A DNA stretch of 64,000 nt from Planctomycetota bacterium (GTDB lineage: Bacteria > Planctomycetota > UBA1135 > UBA2386): contig JAEUHQ010000065.1 in assembly GCA_016794565.1 (NCBI GenBank), positions 53,244 through 117,243 on the forward strand. The letters are read 5' to 3'. A program made the translations under genes and the position numbers. The notes under the pieces were generated by a model. The model was not told the DNA's origin, searched no databases, and was given only the letters and a program-made list of their open reading frames with translations. The number at the start of each line of letters is the position of its first letter. Position 1 is the first letter of the stretch. Of this stretch, positions 39,105 to 46,944 are shown in pieces.

Positions 39105-39895
39105 GCACGCACGCGTGCGCGTGCGCGGAACCAGTTGTCCTCCGGCGTGAGTTTCTGCTTCGGCGGCGCGGCCGCACTCGCGAACGCCGCGGCTGCACCA
39201 ACCGGGTCGTCCGCCGCGACGAGCGCTTCGGCGAGCCAGAACTGGCTCCTGGCACTGCCGCCGTGCCGTCGGTCGTGCTCGCGGAGGACGGCCGCCGCGT
39301 TCTTCGCGTCGCCGAGAAGGTACAGGCAACGACCCCCGAACAGCAGCGCGTCGCCGAACGCGTGCCCAGGGTCGAAGGACTCGGCCCGCGTGAATCCGTC
39401 GAGCGCCGTCGGGAGGTCGCCGACGCGGAACGCGAGCAGCCCGATCTGCTGGTGGACGGCCGCGAGGCCGGGTTCGAGTTCTCGGGCGCGCACCAGGTGG
39501 GGCGCCGCCGTGTCGAGATCGCCGAGCTGCAGCGCGAGTCGCCCAGCCTCGAGATGGCGCTGCGCCGTTTCGAAGTGCTGCAGTTCGCCGAGCGCGCGCA
39601 GCAGCGGGCCGCGGTCCGTCGCGAACGCCAGCCTGCTGCGGTGCAGGACGAGTCGGACCCACGCCGGGAAGGGCGGGAACAGGAGCAGCAGGATCGCTGT
39701 GACGATGCCGGCGCCGAACGCGCCGCGGGTGAGCCACAGATTCGCGACCTGGACGGCGCGCACCGCGGCTTCGGGGTCCTTCGAGTGGGCGAGCCAGAGC
39801 GCCGGCGGCGCGGCGGCGATCAGCCACACGAGCGCCAGCGCCACGTGCCGTACGCCGAGCCGGCGGCGGCGGATCGACGTCGGCGCGTCAGGCAT
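39083..39895 (-). CDS. Membrane protein with TPR repeats
   Basis: 270-aa protein with two hydrophobic helices in the first 80 residues (VALALVWLIAAAPPALWLA and GAFGAGIVTAILLLLFPPF), followed by three or four TPR units (AGRLALQLGDLDTAAPHLVRARELEP, IGLLAFRVGDLPTALDGFTRAESFDP). No enzymatic motif is seen. It overlaps the upstream asparaginase gene by 8 nt and the downstream rhomboid by 22 nt, so all three are probably co-translated. It could be an adaptor for the rhomboid protease; that is inference from the overlap. Confidence 0.8.
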   Translation of the reverse strand: MPDAPTSIRRRRLGVRHVALALVWLIAAAPPALWLAHSKDPEAAVRAVQVANLWLTRGAFGAGIVTAILLLLFPPFPAWVRLVLHRSRLAFATDRGPLLRALGELQHFETAQRHLEAGRLALQLGDLDTAAPHLVRARELEPGLAAVHQQIGLLAFRVGDLPTALDGFTRAESFDPGHAFGDALLFGGRCLYLLGDAKNAAAVLREHDRRHGGSARSQFWLAEALVAADDPVGAAAAFASAAAPPKQKLTPEDNWFRARARVRAWRRRNP

Positions 39896-40406
39896 GCGTG
39901 CGGATGAAGGTGCCGCGGTCCTTGTCCTTCACGACGCCCGGGAACTGCAGGACCTGGTTGTGCATCGCGACGAAGACACCCGGCGGGAGGATCTGCACCG
40001 CGAGCAGCGCTTCCGTGAGGTTCTGCAGCGCATCGGTGTTGCGCATCACGTACGGCCGCATCGCGCCCGTCAGGACGATCGGGACGCGCGGAGTCCCGAG
40101 CAGTGCGTGGATGCGGTCGCCGGACACGGCGAGGCGGTCCGTGCCGTGCACGACGACGATGCCGTCGTGGGCCTCCGCCATCGAGCCCGCGGTCCGTGCG
40201 ATCAGGTCGTGGTCCTGTGGCGTCATCTGCAGACTGTCCTTGTTCATCAGCGGGATCCGCACGATGTCGACGCCCTGCAGCTGCAGCGTCGCGAGCATCA
40301 CGTCGAGCATGCTCGCGCGGTTGTCGAGCACGCCTTGCAGTTCGTCGTACGTCTTCTCGATCGTGCCGCCGGTCGAGATCAGGGCGATGCGCTTCTTGGT
40401 TGCCAC
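39888..40406 (-). CDS. Single-domain L-asparaginase-like protein
   Basis: 172 aa, about half the usual asparaginase. It is the N-terminal catalytic domain only. The first threonine motif is STGGTI near residues 11-16, the second is HGTD near 87-90, followed by VLTGAMRP. A Lys near 159-161 sits where the catalytic Lys is expected. The C-terminal domain that completes the usual enzyme is absent, with a clean stop. Activity is therefore uncertain; an amidohydrolase on another substrate is possible. The start is GTG 40406; an ATG at 40419 is out of frame. It is first of the asparaginase-TPR-rhomboid set. Confidence 0.82.
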   Translation of the reverse strand: MATKKRIALISTGGTIEKTYDELQGVLDNRASMLDVMLATLQLQGVDIVRIPLMNKDSLQMTPQDHDLIARTAGSMAEAHDGIVVVHGTDRLAVSGDRIHALLGTPRVPIVLTGAMRPYVMRNTDALQNLTEALLAVQILPPGVFVAMHNQVLQFPGVVKDKDRGTFIRTHA

Positions 40407-40469
40407 GAGGCTCCAGCATCGCAAGAAGGTCGCGTGTGGGCCAGCGTCGCCTCGCGACCGGCTTCCTGC

Positions 40470-40475
40470 TACAAC
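40470..40475 (+). promoter_or_regulatory. Candidate -10 (TACAAC) of a leaderless transcript
   Basis: TACAAC is 7 nt before the GTG start at 40483; no ribosome-binding site is present. Confidence 0.4.
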
Positions 40476-40482
40476 GCGCCCC

Positions 40483-41433
40483 GTGCTGTATCGAAACGTC
40501 GGTCGGAGCGGGCTCAAGGTGTCGGCGGTCGGCCTGGGCTCGTGGCTCACCATCGGCAACGCGATCGACGCCGCGTCGACCGCGCGACTCGTCGCGGCTG
40601 CGTTCGAGCGCGGGGTCAACCTGTTCGACACGGCCGACGTGTACGCCCAGGGCGAAGGCGAAAAGGCACTCGGCGAAGCGATCCGGGGCCTGCCGCGCCA
40701 CCGGCTCGTCGTCGCGACGAAGTGCTTCTTCCCGATGAGCGACGACCCGAACGATCGCGGGTTGTCGCGCAAGCACGTGCACGAGTCGATCCGTGCGTCG
40801 TTGCAGCGCCTCGGCACGGACTACGTCGATCTCTACCAGTGCCACCGGTTCGATCCGGACGTGCCGCTTCTCGAGACCGCGCGGGCGATGGACGACCTGA
40901 TCCGTCGGGGCCTCGTGCTCTACTGGGGGACGAGCCAGTGGCCGGCCGAGCGGCTCGAGGAAGTCGTGGCGACGTGCGCCGCCGAGGGACTGCACGCGCC
41001 GATCTCGAACCAGCCGCTCTACAACCTGTTCGACCGCGGCATCGAGAAGGCCGTCCTGCCGACGAGCGCGCGCCTCGGCATCGGGCAGATCGTCTACTCT
41101 CCGCTCGCACAAGGAGTGCTGACCGGGAAGTACCGGCCCGGCGCGCCGCTGCCTGCGGAGTCGCGCGCGGCCGATCCGAGGAGCAACCAGTTCGTCGGGC
41201 GCTACATGTCCGACAGGCACCTCGCCCTGGTGCGCGATCTCGCCGCCTTGGCGCAGCGGCACGAGACGAGCGCCGGGCGGCTCGCCCTCGCGTTCTGTCT
41301 GCGCGACCCGCGCGTTTCGTCGGTGCTGGTCGGCGCCCGCGACGCAGCGCAGCTCACGGAGAACCTCGCGGCAGCGGACATCGTCGTCGACGCCGAGGTG
41401 CTCGCCGAACTCGACCGGATCTTCCCCGCGTGA
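40483..41433 (+). CDS. Aldo/keto reductase (KCNAB-like)
   Basis: 316-aa NADPH-dependent oxidoreductase. The family pattern is present: GRSGLKVSAVGLGSWL at the N-terminus, FDTADVYAQGEGEKALGEAI with the catalytic Asp and Tyr, VVATKCFF with the catalytic Lys, and YQCHRFDP with the His. YSPLAQGVLTGKY is seen later and the NADPH-site SSVLVGARDAAQL near the end. The length is normal. The group includes voltage-gated potassium channel beta-like reductases; the substrate is unknown. It starts with GTG 40483 and overlaps the methyltransferase by 4 nt (GTGA). Confidence 0.92.
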   Translation: MLYRNVGRSGLKVSAVGLGSWLTIGNAIDAASTARLVAAAFERGVNLFDTADVYAQGEGEKALGEAIRGLPRHRLVVATKCFFPMSDDPNDRGLSRKHVHESIRASLQRLGTDYVDLYQCHRFDPDVPLLETARAMDDLIRRGLVLYWGTSQWPAERLEEVVATCAAEGLHAPISNQPLYNLFDRGIEKAVLPTSARLGIGQIVYSPLAQGVLTGKYRPGAPLPAESRAADPRSNQFVGRYMSDRHLALVRDLAALAQRHETSAGRLALAFCLRDPRVSSVLVGARDAAQLTENLAAADIVVDAEVLAELDRIFPA

Positions 41434-42221
41434 ACGCTCCCGTGCTCGTTCGCCTGCCCGATGCCGGCGCGCTGCGGCAGATGTTCCACCTCCGCTACGG
41501 ACCGGAGGGGCGCCTGGGCTGGGGACCGCGCATGCGGGCCGACTACGACCACTTCACGCCGGACGACGTGTACGAGGCGTTCGTGGCGGGGATCGTGGCG
41601 CCGGGCATGGCGTGGCTCGACGTCGGCTGCGGCCGCGAACTGTTCCCCAACAACCGGGAACTCGCGCGAGCGCTGTCGCAGCGCGCCGGTCGCCTCGTCG
41701 GTGTCGACCCCGACCCGACGCTCGACGAGAACCCCTGGGTGCACGAGAAGGTGCGAATGGGAATCGACGCGTACGACGGCGGCAATGCCTTCGATCTCGT
41801 CACGCTGCGCATGGTCGCCGAGCACATCGCCGATCCCGGTGCGTGCGCGCGTGCGATCCACCGCGCACTGCGGCCAGGCGGGATCGCTGTGGTGTACACG
41901 GTGTTCGCCGGCTCGCCGATCCCGCTGCTGACGCGCCTCGCGCCGATGGGCCTGCGGCACTCCGTGAAGTCGTGGCTGTGGGGCACGCAGCCGAGGGACA
42001 CGTTCCCGACCTGCTTCCGGATGAACACCCGCGGCGCGCTGCAGCGGCTGTTCGCCGGCATCGGGATGGTGGAGGAGGGGTTCCTGCGACTCGACGACTG
42101 CCGCACGTTCGCGCGGTTCCGGGGTCTGCAAGAACTCGAACTGCGTACGATGCGGGTCTTTCGCGCCGTCGGCCTCCCGTACCCCGAGCACTGCCTGCTC
42201 GGCATCTACCGCAAACGCTGA
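41430..42221 (+). CDS. Class I SAM-dependent methyltransferase
   Basis: 263-aa methyltransferase. The SAM-binding motif I is MAWLDVGCGREL near residues 59-70, the acidic end of strand 2 is LVGVDPDP, and motif III/post-I FDLVTLRMVAEHI is near 128. The C-terminal part is less conserved. The substrate is unknown. It starts with GTG 41430, overlapping the reductase stop, so the pair probably acts in one pathway. It converges on the Kelch gene with an 17-nt gap. Confidence 0.88.
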   Translation: MNAPVLVRLPDAGALRQMFHLRYGPEGRLGWGPRMRADYDHFTPDDVYEAFVAGIVAPGMAWLDVGCGRELFPNNRELARALSQRAGRLVGVDPDPTLDENPWVHEKVRMGIDAYDGGNAFDLVTLRMVAEHIADPGACARAIHRALRPGGIAVVYTVFAGSPIPLLTRLAPMGLRHSVKSWLWGTQPRDTFPTCFRMNTRGALQRLFAGIGMVEEGFLRLDDCRTFARFRGLQELELRTMRVFRAVGLPYPEHCLLGIYRKR

Positions 42222-42238
42222 TCGCGAACCGCGCACCG

Positions 42239-44218
42239 TCATCGGTGCATCGCCGACTCGGCGACGAACACGCGGCGGTCGGGCTCCACCGTGCGGATCA
42301 CGATGCGGTCGCCGCGCGGGTCGTTCGTCGACCAGAACAACAGGCGATTGCGCCACGCGAGCATCTGCACGTGACGCACCGGGAACGGCAGGTCGGCCAC
42401 GACGAGGCGCCAGCCTTCGTCCCGGCTCCACGACCAGAGGGATCGGTCCTCGGTGAAGCGTTGCCCGCGCATGGTGCCGCCGCACGCGACGTAGACGCGG
42501 CGGCCGATCACGGCGGTCTCCGGCGACACCCAGGCGACGGGCGTCTCCAGTTCGGTCCATCGGCGCGTGGTGAAATCGAAGACGTCGCCCGGGCCCGCGG
42601 GTGCGAACCCGCCGGCGAGGCCGCCGATCAGGAGCAGTTCGTCGCCGAGCACCGCGGCGCCGAACGAACGTCGGGCACGCGGCAGCGCGACGTCGGCGGC
42701 CACGAACGCCGGATGCTCGCTCGCGGCGTTGGCGACGAAGACGGTCCGCATGTCGTCCGTCGTGGTGCCGCCGTCCGGGTCGGGCACGAAGTCGGTGCCG
42801 CCGAGCAGCCACAGTTCGCCGGCGTGGTGCACGACCTGCCCCTGCGTGCGCGGTGTCGGCACGTCGGCGAGTTCGCCGATCTGCCCGCGCTGTGCGTTCC
42901 ATCGGAGCACGCGCGGCAGCGTTCGCACCTGTCCCTCCGCGACGCCGAGGCCGCCGATCAGCACGTTGTCGGCGCCCGCGTTCCAGGCGGTGGCCGCCAT
43001 CGACTGCACCGGCATCGGCAAGGTGCCGATCCGCGCCGCCGACTGCGTGAGGAGGTCGACGCGCCACACGTCGTCGGCGAACTGGTCGGGCGCGAAGCGG
43101 TCGGCGCCGCCGCGATTGCCGCCGAACGCGAACAGGGTGTTGCCTTGCAGCAACAGGGCCTGGCGGCATGCGACACGACCGGGCGACGGGATCGTGATCT
43201 CGGTGAATTCGAGTCGGGGGAGCGTCGTGATCGCGACGGGTTCGATCGAGCGGGTGTGGCCGCCGCGTCCGGCGCCGCCGAGGGCGAGCAGCGTGTCGCC
43301 GACGGGGATCAGGCGATGGAAGAAGCGCGGCATCGCGAGCTGGGCGACATCGGTCCACGCGGCGCCGCCGTCCCACGCGACGACGCGGCCCTCAGCCACC
43401 GTCGCGAACAGTCGTTCCCCGACCGCTGCCGCGGCGGTGCCGAACGCGCCGCCCGGAAGCTCGGGGCCGGAGGTCCATTCGCCCGCGCCGGGTTCGAGCA
43501 CACGCACCGTCGAAGTCAGGCCGTCGGGGCCGATGCCGCCGAGCAGTACGAGTCGTTCGCCGAAGGCGGCCAGTGCCACGGCTCGGCGGTCGTGGTCGAG
43601 TGGCGGCAGCGCGGTCCACGTGAGCGGAGTCTCGCGCAGGTCCGCGCTCCAGACGGTGCGCAGCCACTGGCCTTCGTCACTGCCGGCCAGGGTCCATCCG
43701 CCGCAGACGACGAGGCGATGCCCGACGACCACGGCGTCGTGCGACGAGCGCGGCTCCGGCAGCGGAGTGCCCTCCTCCCACGCCTCGCGCACCGGATCGA
43801 AGCGCGCCACCGACGACGTGGAGTGGAGGTCGGGCGTCGAACCAGGCGCGTTGCGCGCCGTCATTCCGCCGACGCGCCACAATCGGCCGTCGGGCCCGGC
43901 GACCAGAGCGGTGCCCTGGAGCGCGGGACCGTCGGGCAGAGACTGCCAGGTCGTGCCGTCGGCGAGGTTCAGTCGCTGGAACGTTCCCACGACGTTCTCG
44001 CAGGTGTGCCGGTGCTCGCGTCCGACGTGCCCGCCGAACACGTACAGCCACCCGCCGCTGCAGCACGCGCCGAAGCTGGTGATCGCTCGCGGCAACGCCG
44101 GGTGGTGCACGATGCGGCAGGTCGTGGGCTGCGTCGCGGCGGCGGGAACGGCGGTCTGCGCCGGCAGCAGCGCCGCCATGGCGGCCATGGTCAGCGCGGG
44201 GAGAAGGGTCGTTCGCAT
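42239..44218 (-). CDS. Secreted Kelch-repeat protein
   Basis: 659-aa exported protein with a short signal peptide (residues 1-21, ending LLPAQ). It contains about ten Kelch blades, each with the pattern hydrophobic-Gly-Gly: LYVFGGHVG, LWRVGGMT, LVVCGGWT, LVLLGGIG, LLALGGAG, TLFAFGGNRGG, LWLLGGTD, LLLIGGLAGG. Two propellers of five to six blades are likely. Unlike the neighbouring propellers it lacks the shared C-terminal module. It has a good ribosome-binding site and a palindrome just upstream. Function unknown. Confidence 0.85.
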   Translation of the reverse strand: MRTTLLPALTMAAMAALLPAQTAVPAAATQPTTCRIVHHPALPRAITSFGACCSGGWLYVFGGHVGREHRHTCENVVGTFQRLNLADGTTWQSLPDGPALQGTALVAGPDGRLWRVGGMTARNAPGSTPDLHSTSSVARFDPVREAWEEGTPLPEPRSSHDAVVVGHRLVVCGGWTLAGSDEGQWLRTVWSADLRETPLTWTALPPLDHDRRAVALAAFGERLVLLGGIGPDGLTSTVRVLEPGAGEWTSGPELPGGAFGTAAAAVGERLFATVAEGRVVAWDGGAAWTDVAQLAMPRFFHRLIPVGDTLLALGGAGRGGHTRSIEPVAITTLPRLEFTEITIPSPGRVACRQALLLQGNTLFAFGGNRGGADRFAPDQFADDVWRVDLLTQSAARIGTLPMPVQSMAATAWNAGADNVLIGGLGVAEGQVRTLPRVLRWNAQRGQIGELADVPTPRTQGQVVHHAGELWLLGGTDFVPDPDGGTTTDDMRTVFVANAASEHPAFVAADVALPRARRSFGAAVLGDELLLIGGLAGGFAPAGPGDVFDFTTRRWTELETPVAWVSPETAVIGRRVYVACGGTMRGQRFTEDRSLWSWSRDEGWRLVVADLPFPVRHVQMLAWRNRLLFWSTNDPRGDRIVIRTVEPDRRVFVAESAMHR

Positions 44219-44222
44219 CGGG

Positions 44223-44228
44223 CCCTCC
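44223..44228 (-). promoter_or_regulatory. Ribosome-binding site GGAGGG
   Basis: GGAGGG on the minus strand lies 4 nt before ATG 44218. It is one of few strong ribosome-binding sites in the window. Confidence 0.6.
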
Positions 44229-44233
44229 CATAT

Positions 44234-44260
44234 CCTTCTTGAGATTGCATCTCAACAAGG
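44234..44260 (-). promoter_or_regulatory. Operator-like palindrome upstream of the Kelch gene
   Basis: Arms of 12 nt with one mismatch flank a 3-nt spacer. The core TTGAGATTGCATCTCAA is a perfect 7-3-7 inverted repeat. It ends 15 nt before the Kelch start codon and just before its ribosome-binding site, so a bound repressor could block transcription or translation. It is AT-richer than its surroundings. It shares about 9 of 15 positions with the 7-1-7 Fur-box consensus; assignment to Fur is speculative. Confidence 0.45.
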
Positions 44261-44343
44261 ACTCGGCCGGTCGCGCGTCTCCGCTCCTCGGAACCCGCGG
44301 CGCAGGCGTCGGTGCACCCGGCCCGGCGGCGGGTCGAGCGGGC

Positions 44344-46824
44344 TCAGGGCGTCGTCGCCTGGAGTGCGTTGCTCGCGGTCCAACCGACCGGCCCGGTGGG
44401 GTCGAGCAGCCAGGCCTGCGCGAAGACGTCGAAGCCAGGCGGCAACCCCGGCGGCCAGGCCAGCGCGAACGACGAGACGCCGAGCGAGTCACCGCCGAGG
44501 AACATCAGGATGTCGGGCGACGGGATCAGCACGCCGTCGAACAGCGGCAGGTGGACGCGCGAGAGACCGAGCGCCAGTACCTCGAGGTGGTTGGCCGGGC
44601 CCTCGGTGGTCAGTTCGAAAGCGGAGCCGGGCAGCAGCGTGCCGTTGCCGCGCAGGAGCGGGATGCCCGCCGCGCCGGCGAGTCCGTGCAGGCGGTTCTG
44701 CCAGCGCGGCCGGTTCCGCCACTCCGCGTAGTTCCACACCGGCTTCCCGCCGGCTTCGAAGAAGGCGCCGAATGCACGCACGCTCGACGTCGCGGGGTCG
44801 GCGAACAGACACTGCGGCGCGCCGCCGAGACCGCTGCCGAGCGACTGCCAGAGCGAGCCGTTCCAGCGCTGGACGAAGGTCGTCGCGCCCGAGTTGACGC
44901 CGATGTAGAGCTGGCCGTCGAGTTCGGCGGTGGCGTCGACGGAGTATCCCGCGGTGGTGACACCGGCGGACGACCAGGCGCTGCCGTTCCAGCGCGCGAG
45001 CAGATTGGCCGGCGTCCCGTTGATCGCAGTGAACGTGCCGCCGAGCAGCAGGTCTCCGCCGTGGCTTCCGAGGCACCGTGTGAACGAGTTGGCGGTGCCG
45101 ATCTGGGTCGCGGTCGCGCCGTTCCATCTGAAGACGAGGTGCTGGTTCCAGGTCGCGGTCGTGAAGTAGAGGTTGCCGTCGGAGTGCACGTGCAGGTCGT
45201 CGATGCTGCCGGACACCGTCGCGACGGTGGTGAACGCGACGCCGTTCCATCTCTGGAGCTGGCCGTAGAGACCCGCGTAGAGGTTGCCGTCGTGCGTGGC
45301 GAGCGGCGGGTAGACACCGGGGCCGAAGCCGCCGCCGAACGCCGACCAGGTTGCGTCGTGCAAGCGCGCCATTCGGGCGATCGGCGCGCCGTCGATCGCG
45401 GTGAACGCGCCCATCACGACGAGATCGTCTTCGAACACGACCGCGTCGAGCACGTCGTAGTCGAACGATCCGAGGCGCTGCCAGCGATCGCCGTCGAAGA
45501 ACGCGCAGTGCTTCGCGCCGGCGCTGCCGGCCGACGCGAAGTTGCCGACGGCGACCCAGCCGTTCCGCCACGGGATCATCTTCGCGACGGTGCCGTCGAT
45601 GCCGAGTCCGCCGCCGCGCTGCTGCCACGCGGCGCCATCGAACGTCGCGACGCCCGTCGAGGCGACGACGGTGCCCTCGAGCGGGGGCGTGCCGACGCGC
45701 GTGAAGTTGCCGCCGACCCACAGCTCGTTGCCGATCGACGCGAGCGCCTGCACGTAGGGCGTGATCTGCCCGACGAGTTCGCCGGCGACGCCGCCCACTT
45801 CCGTCCACTGCGCGCCGTCCCAGCGGGTCACCGGGACGAAGAACCCGCCCGTCGAGGAAAGCCAGCCGCCGGCCGCGTAGAGCGCACCGCCGTGGCTGCA
45901 CAACGCGATCGGGTTTTCGCCCGAGACCACGGGTCCGATCGACTGCCAGGACGAGCCGTTCCACGCGGCGCGGGGGCCCGTCGGGGTCGCGCCGGAGGAG
46001 TCGAAGACGCCGCCGGCGCAGACCTGCCCGGCGAACTCGGCGAGCGACATCACGCGACCGCCGAGTCCCGCGCCGGCCGGCACGAACGTCGCGCCGTTCC
46101 AGCGCGCCACGTTCGCGGCCGACACGCCGCCCGCGGACGTGAACTCGCCGCCGACCCACAGCTCGGTGCCGCGGACCAGGAGCGCGTACCCTTCACCCTG
46201 CTGCGCGGGCGGGTTCGCGAGCCCGCTGCCACACGGCGACCAGTTCGTGCCGTTCCATCGTGCGATGCCCGGCGCCGGCAGTCCGCCCGCGGTGTCGAAC
46301 CTGCCCGCGACGTACAGCTCGTTGTTGAAGACGGCGAGCGATCGCACCTCGGCATCGCCGCCGATTTCGACGAGCCCCTGTCCCATCGGGTGGAAGCTCG
46401 CGCCGTCCCAGCGGGCGATGTGGTTGACGGGCTGCCCGCCGGCCCGATCGAAGGTGCCAGCGACGACGAGGTCGCCGTTCCACTCGCACAGCGAGCTCAC
46501 GACCGCCACGTGCACGAACGGCTGGCCCGCGAGCAGTTGCACGCCGGTGCCGACGGGGTTCCAGCGTGTGCCGTCCCACCGGGCCAGTCCGTCGATCCAG
46601 CCGCCCTCGGCGCCGAACCGGGTGCCGCCCGCATAGACGCCGCCTTGCCACTCGACGAATGCGTCCACGCGACCCCCGAGTCCGGGGGCCGCAGTGTCGG
46701 TCGCCCAGGCGCCGCCCTGCGCGCGGAGCGGCAGAGTGGCGACGGCGCACGCCAGCAGCGCGGCGGTGCGGCGGCAGGATCGCGGGAACGGCAGGGAGTG
46801 CGGCAACGGGGCAGATCCGGTCAT
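44344..46824 (-). CDS. Secreted repeat (beta-propeller-like) protein with shared C-terminal module
   Basis: 826-aa exported protein. The signal peptide extends to about residue 36 (LPLRAQ). Repeats of 40-50 residues, such as LVVAGTFDRAGGQPVNHIARWDG and LWVGGEFTSAGGVSAANVARWNG, are the same type as in the 2.5-10.3 kb cluster but more diverged. The last 130 residues are a version of the shared module without cysteines, ending DVFAQAWLLDPTGPVGWTASNALQ. It is 125 nt upstream of the Kelch gene and may be co-transcribed. Function unknown. Confidence 0.83.
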   Translation of the reverse strand: MTGSAPLPHSLPFPRSCRRTAALLACAVATLPLRAQGGAWATDTAAPGLGGRVDAFVEWQGGVYAGGTRFGAEGGWIDGLARWDGTRWNPVGTGVQLLAGQPFVHVAVVSSLCEWNGDLVVAGTFDRAGGQPVNHIARWDGASFHPMGQGLVEIGGDAEVRSLAVFNNELYVAGRFDTAGGLPAPGIARWNGTNWSPCGSGLANPPAQQGEGYALLVRGTELWVGGEFTSAGGVSAANVARWNGATFVPAGAGLGGRVMSLAEFAGQVCAGGVFDSSGATPTGPRAAWNGSSWQSIGPVVSGENPIALCSHGGALYAAGGWLSSTGGFFVPVTRWDGAQWTEVGGVAGELVGQITPYVQALASIGNELWVGGNFTRVGTPPLEGTVVASTGVATFDGAAWQQRGGGLGIDGTVAKMIPWRNGWVAVGNFASAGSAGAKHCAFFDGDRWQRLGSFDYDVLDAVVFEDDLVVMGAFTAIDGAPIARMARLHDATWSAFGGGFGPGVYPPLATHDGNLYAGLYGQLQRWNGVAFTTVATVSGSIDDLHVHSDGNLYFTTATWNQHLVFRWNGATATQIGTANSFTRCLGSHGGDLLLGGTFTAINGTPANLLARWNGSAWSSAGVTTAGYSVDATAELDGQLYIGVNSGATTFVQRWNGSLWQSLGSGLGGAPQCLFADPATSSVRAFGAFFEAGGKPVWNYAEWRNRPRWQNRLHGLAGAAGIPLLRGNGTLLPGSAFELTTEGPANHLEVLALGLSRVHLPLFDGVLIPSPDILMFLGGDSLGVSSFALAWPPGLPPGFDVFAQAWLLDPTGPVGWTASNALQATTP

Positions 46825-46944
46825 GGGCGCATCGTGTGGTTCGGGGGGTCGGCGGGAACACCGCCGGCAGCCCTGCGCCGGGGCGCGACCGCGACTGCCA
46901 CGATTCCGTCCGATCCGCCGTGTCCCGCCGACCGGCCCGCTCCG

